DNA of 5,812 bases, taken from NCBI GenBank assembly GCA_025463105.1, contig JAOAPW010000078.1, positions 1 to 5,812 of the forward strand. The letters are read 5' to 3'. Origin of the DNA: Candidatus Acidiferrum typicum (GTDB taxonomy: Bacteria; Acidobacteriota; Terriglobia; Acidiferrales; UBA7541). The translations under genes were made by a program, and so were the position numbers. The notes beneath the pieces are model-generated. The model did no database searches. It had not been told where the DNA came from and saw only the letters and a list, made by a program, of their open reading frames with translations. Below are positions 1 to 5,812 of this stretch, piece after piece; positions within the stretch are counted from its first letter, which is position 1, and each line of letters begins with the position of its first letter.

Positions 1-1533
1 AACGAAATTCGCCGCCGCGTCGATTCGCTGGCGAGCGTGCGCATGGATACAAGATTCGTGCGCGCCGAAACCGCGAAGCTTCCTGCAGCCGACACCTATG
101 ACGTGGCGATTGCGGCCATCTTTGTCCGCGTCGCCGATCGCAAAGGCAGCGTCGGCCTTCCCGACGACGAAGCCGCCGTGATCGATCGTTTGCTCGCCGC
201 AGGTAAACCTGTCGTCGTCGCCTGCTTCGGCAGCCCGTATCTCATCGAGCGCTTCCCTGCCGCGAAAACCTGGGTCGCTGCGTTCAGTACTGTTGACGTG
301 GCACAGCGCGCCGTCGGCCGCGCTCTATTCGGCCAGGTGCCCATTGGCGGACGCCTCCCCGTAAATGTTCCGGGCGTGGCTTCGCTCGGCGCTGGACTCG
401 ATCTTCCCGCGAATCCAATGAAGCTGCACGCGGCCGATTCTGCCGCGAACGCGAAACTGAAACCTGTTTACGACGTGCTGGATCGTGCAGTGGCGGATCA
501 TGCTTTCCCCGGAGGGGTTCTGGCGGTGGGCCTTCGTGGTGAAATTCAAGTACACGCTTTCGGGCGGCAGACCTATGACGCAACATCAGCCGCGGTGACT
601 CCTGACACAATTTACGATGCCGCGTCGCTGACCAAGCCCGTCGTAACCACGACGCTCGTGGCCATGCAGCTGGAAGCGGGGCGCATCGCACTAGACTTGC
701 CCGTCGCTCGCTATGTTCCCGAGTGGAATGCGGGACCCAATCCCGACTGGCGAAAAACTGTCACGGTCCGACACCTGCTCACTCACTCCTCTGGCCTTCC
801 CGCGCATAAAGACTACTTCCTCAAGATTCATTCGGAGCGAGAAGCGATCGCCGACATCTGTAACGAACCGCTTGAATACGAACCAGGCTCGAAAACGGTT
901 TATTCCGACTTGGGTTTTATTCTCCTCGGGGAAATCCTAGAGCGCGTGACAGGAAAAACGCTGGATCAATTGGCGCGGGAGCGAATCTTCGCTCCTCTCG
1001 GTATGACCAATACTCAGTTCAATCCACCGAAGTCTCTCGCGAGCCGCATTGCTCCCACGGAAAACGACACAACGTATCGCAAGCATCTGCTTCGGGGAGA
1101 AGTTCACGACGAAAACGCGTTCGCGATGGGTGGCATAGCTGGGCACGCCGGAATGTTTACGACGGCGCCGGACCTCGCGGCGGTTTGCCAGATGCTTCTC
1201 AACGGCGGCAGCTACGCTCACCAGCGTTTCCTGACTCGCACGACGCTTGCACAATTCGCGGTGCCGCAATCGCTCGCGGCCAATGCGCGCACGCTCGGAT
1301 GGATGGTTCCCACGGCGGATTCCACCAGTGGACGCTACTTTTCCGCGCACAGCTTCGGTCATCTGGGCTTTACCGGCACGTCAATCTGGATTGATCCGGA
1401 CCGGCAGCTTTTCGTTATCCTCCTCACCAACCGCGTTTATCCCACGCGTGCAAACGATAAAATCGCGGCTGTGCGCCCCGCCGTGCATGACGCCGTTGTC
1501 GAGGCCCTCGGCTTGACGAAGCCAATCTCCTAA
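1..1533 (+). CDS. NagZ-AmiE-like fusion: GH3 C-terminal domain plus serine beta-lactamase-fold hydrolase (5' partial)
   Basis: The frame is open from base 1, so the true start lies upstream; the GTG at 37 only continues the coding frame. Numbering from that GTG, residues 1 to about 113 match the end of a glycoside hydrolase family 3 C-terminal domain, closing with the typical GRLPVNVPG. After a linker, residues about 136-495 form a beta-lactamase/PBP-fold hydrolase: S197-L-T-K200 is the SxxK nucleophile and general base, HLLTHSSGLP (246-255) is a family signature, Y289-S-D291 sits at the YxN position, and H442-L-G444 at the KTG position. In Bacillus subtilis, NagZ (GH3 N-acetylglucosaminidase) and AmiE (a beta-lactamase-family N-acetylmuramyl-L-alanine amidase) are separate proteins encoded beside murQ. 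Here both appear joined, with murQ next downstream, so release of GlcNAc and peptide from muropeptides is the inferred role. The GH3 catalytic barrel and any signal peptide lie outside the window. A plain fused esterase or beta-glucosidase remains possible. Confidence 0.88.
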   Translation, partial: NEIRRRVDSLASVRMDTRFVRAETAKLPAADTYDVAIAAIFVRVADRKGSVGLPDDEAAVIDRLLAAGKPVVVACFGSPYLIERFPAAKTWVAAFSTVDVAQRAVGRALFGQVPIGGRLPVNVPGVASLGAGLDLPANPMKLHAADSAANAKLKPVYDVLDRAVADHAFPGGVLAVGLRGEIQVHAFGRQTYDATSAAVTPDTIYDAASLTKPVVTTTLVAMQLEAGRIALDLPVARYVPEWNAGPNPDWRKTVTVRHLLTHSSGLPAHKDYFLKIHSEREAIADICNEPLEYEPGSKTVYSDLGFILLGEILERVTGKTLDQLARERIFAPLGMTNTQFNPPKSLASRIAPTENDTTYRKHLLRGEVHDENAFAMGGIAGHAGMFTTAPDLAAVCQMLLNGGSYAHQRFLTRTTLAQFAVPQSLAANARTLGWMVPTADSTSGRYFSAHSFGHLGFTGTSIWIDPDRQLFVILLTNRVYPTRANDKIAAVRPAVHDAVVEALGLTKPIS

Positions 1534-1656
1534 GCGAGCCGTCGTTGCCCACCTCACAATCACATCTCATAGACACTCCCCCCTTACTCAATGGGCGATT
1601 GCCGACGGATTCGCACAACCGAAATACCGCGCCCGATGCGAAAATAGATAGGCGCA

Positions 1657-2592
1657 ATGGCCAGCAAGCCACCTCGAGCGACTGAACAGCGGATTCCCCG
1701 AACGCGGAGGCTCGATTCAAAGCCGACGCTGGAGATCCTTCGGGCGATCCATCGAGAAGACGCCACAGTGGCGCGAGCCGTCGCCCGAGCGATTCCGGCG
1801 ATCGGGAAGGCTGTGGACGCCATCTCGCAAGCGCTGCAAAGCGGCGGAAGACTTTTCTATGTCGGCGCGGGAACCAGTGGACGCCTTGCAACGCTCGATG
1901 CCGCCGAAATTCCGCCGACGTTTGGCACGCCATCGCGGTTGGTTCAGGCAGTAATTGCGGGAGGTCGCCGCGCGCTCACGCATGCAGTGGAAGGCGCGGA
2001 AGACAATCGCGCGCAGGGCGCACGCGACCTGGCTGATCGCCGCGTAAGCCAGAACGACGTCGTCGTCGGAATCGCCGCCAGCGGATCGACGCCCTACGTT
2101 CTCGGAGCTCTGGAGTTCGCGCGACGCCGCGGCGCGATCACGGTTGGGGTGACTTCAAACCCGCGGTCGCCGCTGAGCCAACTGGCGGCAATCAGCATCG
2201 TGACCGAAACCGGACCGGAAACGATCACCGGGTCTACGCGGATGAAAGCGGGCACGGCCCAAAAAATGGTGCTCAACATGCTCTCTACCGCTGCGATGGT
2301 TCGCATGGGCCGCGTATATGACAACTGGATGGTCGGCGTGGCGCTGACGAATCGGAAGTTGCAGACGAGAGGTTTGCGGATCCTGGCGGAGGCTTCCGGC
2401 GCAACTGTGGCCGAAGCGACACGCGCCCTGCGGCAATCAGGACACAACATGGCCATAGCGCTGATTATTTTAAAGAACGGCGTCACAGCGAGCGAAGCGC
2501 AACGCCGATTGCGCAACGCCGGCGGGAATATACGGAAGGCTCTTTCGCTCGAAGTGCAAACTCCGAAGGGTCAAAAGAAACGACATGGATAA
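1657..2592 (+). CDS. murQ: N-acetylmuramic acid 6-phosphate etherase MurQ
   Basis: MurQ cleaves the lactyl ether of MurNAc-6-phosphate, giving GlcNAc-6-phosphate and D-lactate, in the cytoplasmic peptidoglycan recycling pathway. The protein has 311 residues, slightly longer than the E. coli enzyme (298). The family N-terminal block TEQRIPRTRRLD lies at 9-20. The SIS sugar-phosphate domain follows, with FYVGAGTSGRLATLDAAE at 67-84 and GIAASGSTPY at 138-147. The MurQ signature GSTRMKAGTAQKMVLNMLS is at 192-210. E84 (in AEIPPTFG) and E115 (in VEGAEDN) fit the two glutamates implicated in catalysis in E. coli. Residues about 248-297 form the small C-terminal helical domain. The ATG is preceded only by a weak TAGG at 1649-1652, but no other start keeps the N-terminal block. 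The gene follows the NagZ-AmiE-like gene by 123 bases and overlaps murA by 8. No MurNAc kinase or PTS gene is visible. Confidence 0.96.
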   Translation: MASKPPRATEQRIPRTRRLDSKPTLEILRAIHREDATVARAVARAIPAIGKAVDAISQALQSGGRLFYVGAGTSGRLATLDAAEIPPTFGTPSRLVQAVIAGGRRALTHAVEGAEDNRAQGARDLADRRVSQNDVVVGIAASGSTPYVLGALEFARRRGAITVGVTSNPRSPLSQLAAISIVTETGPETITGSTRMKAGTAQKMVLNMLSTAAMVRMGRVYDNWMVGVALTNRKLQTRGLRILAEASGATVAEATRALRQSGHNMAIALIILKNGVTASEAQRRLRNAGGNIRKALSLEVQTPKGQKKRHG

Positions 2593-3856
2593 ACTGCTGA
2601 TCGAAGGTGGAAGACCACTCGAAGGATCCGTGCGCATAAGTGGCGCGAAGAATGCCGCGCTGCCCGCCATGGCGGCGGCATTGCTGACCTGCGAACGCGT
2701 TGAACTCGATAACATTCCGAGGGTGCGCGACATCATCACCATGGGACGCCTGCTCGCATACATGACCGCGACCGTCGAAACCCCCGAACTTCCTCCGACC
2801 GCGATGATTATCCAGGCGAAGACCGTCAACGGCGCCGAAGCTCCATACGAATTGGTGCGCACGATGCGCGCGTCCATCCTTACGCTTGGGCCTCTTGTCG
2901 CCCGCAACGGTTCCGCGCGCGTTTCGCTTCCCGGAGGATGCTCGATTGGCGCGCGTCCCGTGGATCTGCATCTGAAAGCGCTCGAACAAATGGGCGCTGA
3001 AATCGGCACTTCGCACGGTTACGTCGAAGCGCGGGTTCCGGGCGGAGGCCGCCTTCCCGGCGGAAACGTTCATTTCGACAAAATTACCGTTACCGGAACC
3101 GAGAATATACTGATGGCGGCCGTGCTCGCCAAGGGCGAAACGAAAATCGAAAATGCGGCCCGCGAGCCGGAAATTACAGACCTGGCGGAGCTTCTAATCA
3201 AAATGGGCGCGGAAATCGAAGGCGCGGGAACGTCCACAATTCGCGTGCAGGGAAAAGAAAAACTTCACGGGGCTCGGCATACAATCATTGCCGACCGTAT
3301 CGAGGCCGGTACTTTCCTCGTCGCAGGCGCCATCACGAACGGCTCGCTTGAAATTATCGGCTGCGTTCCCGAACATCTGGCGTCGGTGATCGCCAAACTG
3401 CGCGAAACCGGCGTCGAAATCCGGGAGACCGCTCCTGACACTCTCGTTGTTCGCGGCGCGAAAAAGTTGGGCGCGGCTGACGTCATCACCGAGGAATATC
3501 CCGGCTTCGCCACGGACATGCAGGCGCAATTCATGGCGCTCGTCACCCAGGCCCAGGGAACATCGGTAATAACCGAGAGGATCTTCGAGAATCGTTTTCT
3601 GCACGCCAGCGAAATGATGCGCATGGGCGCGAATATCTCCATCGAAGGACGCCGCGCCGTAGTTCACGGCCCCACGACACTTTCTGGTTCCGGCGTAATC
3701 GCTTCGGACTTACGCGCGAGCGCATCGCTGGTTCTGGCCGCGCTCGTCGCGCAGGGCGAAACACTCATCGATCGCGTCTATCACATCGACCGCGGCTACG
3801 AGCGCATCGAGGAAAAGCTCTCATCCGTCGGCGCACGCATCCGCCGCGTCAGTTAA
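2585..3856 (+). CDS. murA: UDP-N-acetylglucosamine 1-carboxyvinyltransferase MurA
   Basis: MurA transfers enolpyruvate from phosphoenolpyruvate to UDP-GlcNAc, the first committed step of cytoplasmic peptidoglycan precursor synthesis. The 423 residues are close to E. coli MurA (419). Visible active-site features are K22-N23 in SGAKNAALP, the loop PGGCSIGARPVD (116-127) with catalytic Cys119 (Cys115 in E. coli), D311 in YPGFATDMQAQF (Asp305 in E. coli), and R403 in DRGYERIEEKL near the C-terminus. The cysteine makes it the fosfomycin-sensitive type by family knowledge, not the Cys-to-Asp type. The ATG lies inside the last codons of murQ (8-base overlap, different frame). The nearest purine-rich site, GAAGGG at 2565-2570, is rather far from the start (14 bases), so translational coupling to murQ is likely. 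The protein is complete and undamaged. Confidence 0.97.
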   Translation: MDKLLIEGGRPLEGSVRISGAKNAALPAMAAALLTCERVELDNIPRVRDIITMGRLLAYMTATVETPELPPTAMIIQAKTVNGAEAPYELVRTMRASILTLGPLVARNGSARVSLPGGCSIGARPVDLHLKALEQMGAEIGTSHGYVEARVPGGGRLPGGNVHFDKITVTGTENILMAAVLAKGETKIENAAREPEITDLAELLIKMGAEIEGAGTSTIRVQGKEKLHGARHTIIADRIEAGTFLVAGAITNGSLEIIGCVPEHLASVIAKLRETGVEIRETAPDTLVVRGAKKLGAADVITEEYPGFATDMQAQFMALVTQAQGTSVITERIFENRFLHASEMMRMGANISIEGRRAVVHGPTTLSGSGVIASDLRASASLVLAALVAQGETLIDRVYHIDRGYERIEEKLSSVGARIRRVS

Positions 3857-3891
3857 TCGATAATTTCCGCTAAAATTTCTAATATAAGAAA

Positions 3892-3964
3892 GTGGCGCCG
3901 GCGAGACGCCGGCGGTTTTGAGTAATGTGGCTGGCAAGAATCGCCGGCGAGACGCCGGCGCCAC
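3892..3964. repeat. REPIN/BIME-like inverted pair of GC-rich hairpin units
   Basis: Two identical 19-base units, CGCCGGCGAGACGCCGGCG, lie at 3896-3914 and 3942-3960, separated by 27 bases. Each is the 8-base palindrome CGCCGGCG repeated around an AGA loop, so each can fold into an 8-bp hairpin. The left unit is preceded by GTGG (3892-3895) and the right is followed by its complement CCAC (3961-3964). The outer 12 bases are therefore perfect inverted repeats (3892-3903 with 3953-3964), and the whole 73 bases can also fold as one long hairpin with an AGA/AGA internal loop. A GTGG- or GTAG-type tetranucleotide beside a short palindrome, used as inverted pairs, is the known design of REP sequences mobilised by RAYT (TnpA-REP) transposases. 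It lies between the convergent murA and methyltransferase genes, the usual REP location. No RAYT gene is in the window, and genomic copy number cannot be judged here. Confidence 0.72.
3896..3919 (+). terminator. Possible rho-independent terminator of the murQ-murA transcript
   Basis: The left hairpin of the repeat (8-bp all-GC stem, AGA loop) is followed after one G by four T residues (3916-3919), 39 bases past the murA stop codon. The U-tract is short, so termination may be partial. On the opposite strand the right hairpin (3942-3960) lies about 30 bases past the methyltransferase stop and is followed by ATTCTT, an even weaker tract. A two-way terminator role is inferred from position between convergent genes. 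Confidence 0.4.
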
Positions 3965-3991
3965 AAATTCGCACCTTCGCGACAGCGCAAT

Positions 3992-4810
3992 TTATTTTTG
4001 TTTTGTTGCATGCAGGACTAAAGTATTCCCACCCAGTAGCACTTCATCCGAGGCAAGTTCCGCCGTCCAGCGTTCGCGGCGCTTGTGTGCCGATGTAAGC
4101 CGACTGAAGAAGCGTATCGTTGCGGCAAGTGGCCAGTATAGCCATATATTCGGCTTTGGTTTGTCGCGATACGTGCCCAGGACCTGAAATCCGTATTTTT
4201 CGAGAATGTAGCGCAGTTCGGTATAGGCGATGGGATTGATGTGCAGGACGACTTCCTCTTTTTCGCCCCACTGTTCGTGCCGCATGCGCAGGTGCTCGTG
4301 CGAAATAGGTTTGAAGTGCGATGTGTATCCGTTGAGCAGCCACTTCACGCGTTCTTCGATATTCAGGATGTTGGGCACACTGATGACGAGCTGCCCGCCG
4401 GGCGCCAGCAGGCGCGCGAATTCGCGGATCGCCTGATGCGGATTCTCAATGTGTTCCAAGCCTTCCAGACAAGTGATGTATTGGAACTCCGCATCGGCGT
4501 ACGGCAATGTCCCGGATAAATCGCCGCGACGCACATCGATATTTCGCACAACAAAGATTTCGGGGTACAGGTCGCACGCCTGCACCTGGAATCCTGCTTC
4601 CAAGAGGCGCGCGGAAAGCGCTCCCTCCCCTGCGGGAACGTCCAGCAATTTACCGCGCGGGAAGGGATTGAGAATGCGAGCGACAGTTTCGTGGATTTCC
4701 GGCCGTGCAATCGGCACAGGCGCGCGGCCTGAATCGTTTGCCGCATCCGCAACTTGTTTTTTACCGGGCGAGCTCAATCGTTTGGCACTCTCAGATGTGG
4801 ACGATAACAC
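3992..4810 (-). CDS. Class I SAM-dependent methyltransferase, substrate unknown
   Basis: This is a 272-residue protein with a Rossmann-type methyltransferase core from about residue 50 to 150. Motif I is LLDVPAGEG (55-63), the SAM-binding glycine loop. The acidic residue ending strand 2 is D80 in QACDLYPE. LEGLEHIENP (115-124) and LLAPGGQLVISVPN (134-147) are typical of the Methyltransf_11/23 group, which includes UbiG-like and many small-molecule or cell-envelope glycan methyltransferases. The C-terminal part has a hydrophobic stretch (about 222-238, IWLYWPLAATIRFFSRL) followed by basic residues, possibly membrane-associating. The start is uncertain: the GTG at 4810 has no ribosome binding site, while a TTG at 4777 has GAGAG 10 bases upstream. 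The first ~35 residues are low-complexity and outside the fold, so either start would serve. The gene lies 97 bases after tag on the same strand. No neighbour indicates its substrate. Confidence 0.87.
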   Translation of the reverse strand: MLSSTSESAKRLSSPGKKQVADAANDSGRAPVPIARPEIHETVARILNPFPRGKLLDVPAGEGALSARLLEAGFQVQACDLYPEIFVVRNIDVRRGDLSGTLPYADAEFQYITCLEGLEHIENPHQAIREFARLLAPGGQLVISVPNILNIEERVKWLLNGYTSHFKPISHEHLRMRHEQWGEKEEVVLHINPIAYTELRYILEKYGFQVLGTYRDKPKPNIWLYWPLAATIRFFSRLTSAHKRRERWTAELASDEVLLGGNTLVLHATKQK

Positions 4811-4830
4811 GATTTTGATGTTGCGCGTCG

Positions 4831-4849
4831 CTTCAAGGCTTCCCTGAAG
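4831..4849. other. Small imperfect hairpin upstream of the methyltransferase gene
   Basis: CTTCAAGGCTTCCCTGAAG can pair as a 5-bp stem (CTTCA/TGAAG), one mismatch, two more GC pairs and a 3-base loop. It lies 21 bases before the GTG start of the methyltransferase, on its leader side. No T-tract follows on the minus strand, so it is not a standard terminator. It could be chance, part of the adjacent repeat, or a leader hairpin. Confidence 0.25.
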
Positions 4850-4850
4850 T

Positions 4851-4904
4851 CCTCTGTGAACTCCGTGATTTTCTCAGCGTTCTCTGTGTTAATCCTGTGA
4901 ACTC
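4851..4904. repeat. Degenerate CTCTGTG-type short repeat array
   Basis: Between tag and the methyltransferase gene the sequence is built of related units of about 9-11 bases: CTCTGTGAA (4852-4860), CTCCGTGAT (4861-4869), TCTCAGCGTT (4872-4881), CTCTGTGTT (4882-4890) and TCCTGTGAA (4893-4901). On the minus strand they read as CACAGAG-type units. Composition is pyrimidine-rich on the plus strand and unlike the flanking genes. The frame contains stops on the methyltransferase side (4889-4891 and 4874-4876), so it is not a coding extension. Similar CTCTGTG-rich intergenic stretches occur dispersed in some bacterial genomes, but whether this is a multi-copy family here cannot be told from one copy. 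Confidence 0.5.
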
Positions 4905-4907
4905 GAG

Positions 4908-5504
4908 TTAGCGAAGCTCGGCCCAACGAAAACAATCGCGCATGTGATCATTTACCATGCCGGTGGCCTGCATCAGTGCGTAGCAAATTGTCGAGCCTAC
5001 AAAGCGAAATCCGCGTTTCTTCAAATCCTTGCTCATCGCGTCGGATTCCACCGTCCTGGCCGGGACATCTTTTCTTCCACGGGGCCCGTGTTGCTTCGTC
5101 TTTCCTCCGGTGAATTGCCAGAGGTAGGCATCGAAGCTTCCGAACTCGCGCTGCACGGCGAGAAACGCTTCCGCGTTGGAAATTGTCGCGGAAATCTTCA
5201 AACGGTTTCGAATGATTCCCGGGTCGGCGAGCAATGTCCGCACTTTGCGAGCGTCGTATTTCGCGATCTTTGCCGCATCGAATCCATCCAGCACTTCGCG
5301 ATATCGCTCGCGCTTTCGCAAGACCGTTTCCCAACTCAGGCCCGCTTGCGCGCCCTCCAGAATCAGGAATTCGAACAGCAGGCGATCGTCGTGAACAGGC
5401 ACACCCCACTCCTCGTCATGGTAGCGGATCATGAGGTCGCTGCCAGCCCAAGCACACCTGCGCCGGGACCTCTGCTCGATCCCGGCGCGATTTCCATGAG
5501 GCAT
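4908..5504 (-). CDS. tag: DNA-3-methyladenine glycosylase I (Tag)
   Basis: Tag removes 3-methyladenine from alkylated DNA, starting base excision repair. Counting from the ATG at 5504 the protein has 198 residues, near the family length (E. coli 187). Key features match E. coli Tag: the zinc ligands Cys17, His29 (in YHDEEWG), His187 and Cys191 (in NDHMRDC); the LEGAQAGLSW motif (49-58) with the pocket glutamate E50 and W58; and the C-terminal block LKKRGFRFVGSTICYALMQATGMVNDH (161-187). The open frame extends upstream to 5591, but that part lies inside the thioredoxin gene in another frame and has no family similarity, so the ATG at 5504 is chosen. It starts 7 bases after the trxA stop codon, so the two are probably cotranscribed. 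The N-terminus is about 13 residues longer than in E. coli and rich in arginine (QRSRRRCAW). Confidence 0.95.
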   Translation of the reverse strand: MPHGNRAGIEQRSRRRCAWAGSDLMIRYHDEEWGVPVHDDRLLFEFLILEGAQAGLSWETVLRKRERYREVLDGFDAAKIAKYDARKVRTLLADPGIIRNRLKISATISNAEAFLAVQREFGSFDAYLWQFTGGKTKQHGPRGRKDVPARTVESDAMSKDLKKRGFRFVGSTICYALMQATGMVNDHMRDCFRWAELR

Positions 5505-5511
5505 GTGTTGT

Positions 5512-5812
5512 TTACCCGAGATGACGCTGGACGGCTTTTTCGATCTGGTCGCGCGGCACCGCGCCAACCACCTGCTCGGCCACTTGTCCACCCTTGAAGA
5601 TGAGCAGCGTTGGGATGCCGCGGATGTTGAACTTCCCTGCGGAGTTCGTGTTTTCGTCGACGTTCAATTTGACGACCTTCATCTTGCCCGCGTAAGCGGT
5701 CGCGATCTCGGCGACGGTTGGCGCAAGCATCAGGCACGGCCTGCACCATTCCGCCCAAAAATCCACCATCACCGGTTGGGTCTGGCTGGCGTCGATGACC
5801 TCGGCCTGAAAA
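5512..5812 (-). CDS. trxA: Thioredoxin with WCRPC active site (5' partial)
   Basis: Thioredoxin reduces disulfides in cytoplasmic proteins using electrons from thioredoxin reductase. The frame remains open to the right edge, so only the last 99 residues are present and perhaps about ten N-terminal residues are missing; the GTG at 5772 is internal, since upstream codons read EVIDASQTQP, a normal thioredoxin N-terminal strand. Numbering visible residues from 5811: buried Asp17 in VDFWAEW, active site W22-C-R-P-C26, KVVKLNVDEN (45-54), cis-proline P67 in RGIPTLLIFKGG, and VVGAVPRDQI near the end. The arginine between the cysteines replaces the glycine of the classical WCGPC motif. The length and lack of a further domain indicate a single-domain thioredoxin, though an N-terminal extension beyond the window cannot be excluded. 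It is followed by tag after 7 bases. Confidence 0.95.
   Translation of the reverse strand, partial: FQAEVIDASQTQPVMVDFWAEWCRPCLMLAPTVAEIATAYAGKMKVVKLNVDENTNSAGKFNIRGIPTLLIFKGGQVAEQVVGAVPRDQIEKAVQRHLG

Noticed and set aside
1..1533. Annotation as an antibiotic-hydrolysing beta-lactamase
   Set aside because: The YxN and KTG motifs are replaced, the domain is fused to a GH3 region, and the neighbour is murQ, all favouring a cell-wall recycling amidase.
1599..1627. Possible promoter for murQ (TTGCCG at 1599-1604, 17-base spacer, AAATAC at 1622-1627)
   Set aside because: The -10 element matches the consensus at only a few positions; no better than expected by chance in a 123-base gap. I see no clear terminator or promoter in 1534-1656.
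1424..1983. Minus-strand open frames across the NagZ-AmiE/murQ gap and the murQ start
   Set aside because: They run antisense into both genes, with arginine- and serine-rich translations typical of shadow frames.
2930..2968. Checked MurA for the Cys-to-Asp change that gives intrinsic fosfomycin resistance
   Set aside because: The loop reads PGGCSIG, so the catalytic cysteine is present.
2470..3073. Two long overlapping minus-strand open frames opposite murQ/murA (179 and 196 codons)
   Set aside because: They lie opposite strongly conserved coding sequence, have no recognisable domains, and reflect the GC-rich codon pattern of the real genes.
3194..3667. Minus-strand open frame of 157 codons within murA
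   Set aside because: Antisense shadow of murA; the translation has no family features and no ribosome binding site context.
3918..4187. Plus-strand 89-codon open frame starting in the repeat
   Set aside because: It begins inside the palindromic element and continues antisense to the methyltransferase; no conserved features.
5505..5591. N-terminal extension of tag by 29 codons
   Set aside because: It lies inside the thioredoxin coding region in another frame; the ATG at 5504 gives the normal Tag length.
4944..5597. Plus-strand open frame of 217 codons opposite tag and trxA
   Set aside because: It spans the antisense of two confidently identified genes and its translation resembles no protein family.

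Overview
The window is GC-rich, gene-dense bacterial chromosome with no plasmid, phage or transposase genes. The protein style is that of a Gram-negative-type soil bacterium: full-length canonical MurQ, Cys-type MurA, a WCRPC thioredoxin, short intergenic gaps and a GC-rich palindromic repeat. My best guess is Acidobacteriota, but this rests on general resemblance and not on a marker gene.

Left part (1-3856, + strand): a peptidoglycan recycling and synthesis cluster. It opens with the 3' part of a large gene already in progress at base 1. This encodes the end of a glycoside hydrolase family 3 C-terminal domain (NagZ-like) fused in one chain to a serine beta-lactamase-fold hydrolase (AmiE-like). 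After 123 bases comes murQ (MurNAc-6-phosphate etherase), whose last 8 bases overlap the start of murA (UDP-GlcNAc enolpyruvyltransferase). Read together, the first protein would trim muropeptides to free MurNAc and peptide. MurQ would turn MurNAc-6-P into GlcNAc-6-P plus lactate, and after conversion to UDP-GlcNAc by enzymes not seen here, MurA would commit the sugar back to new cell wall. The kinase and transporter needed for this loop are not in the window.

Middle (3857-3991): a convergent intergenic gap holding a 73-base symmetric element. It consists of two inverted GC-rich hairpin units, each with a GTGG tetranucleotide on its outer side. This is the architecture of a REP doublet (REPIN/BIME), and it may also act as a terminator for the genes on both sides.

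Right part (3992-5812, - strand): in transcription order, trxA (thioredoxin, 5' end beyond the window), tag (3-methyladenine DNA glycosylase I, only 7 bases after trxA), a 97-base gap with a degenerate CTCTGTG-type short repeat and a small hairpin, and a class I SAM-dependent methyltransferase of unknown substrate.

I see no tRNA, rRNA, CRISPR array, insertion sequence or origin. The most interesting items are the NagZ-AmiE-type fusion beside murQ, the translationally overlapped murQ-murA pair, and the REPIN-like element.
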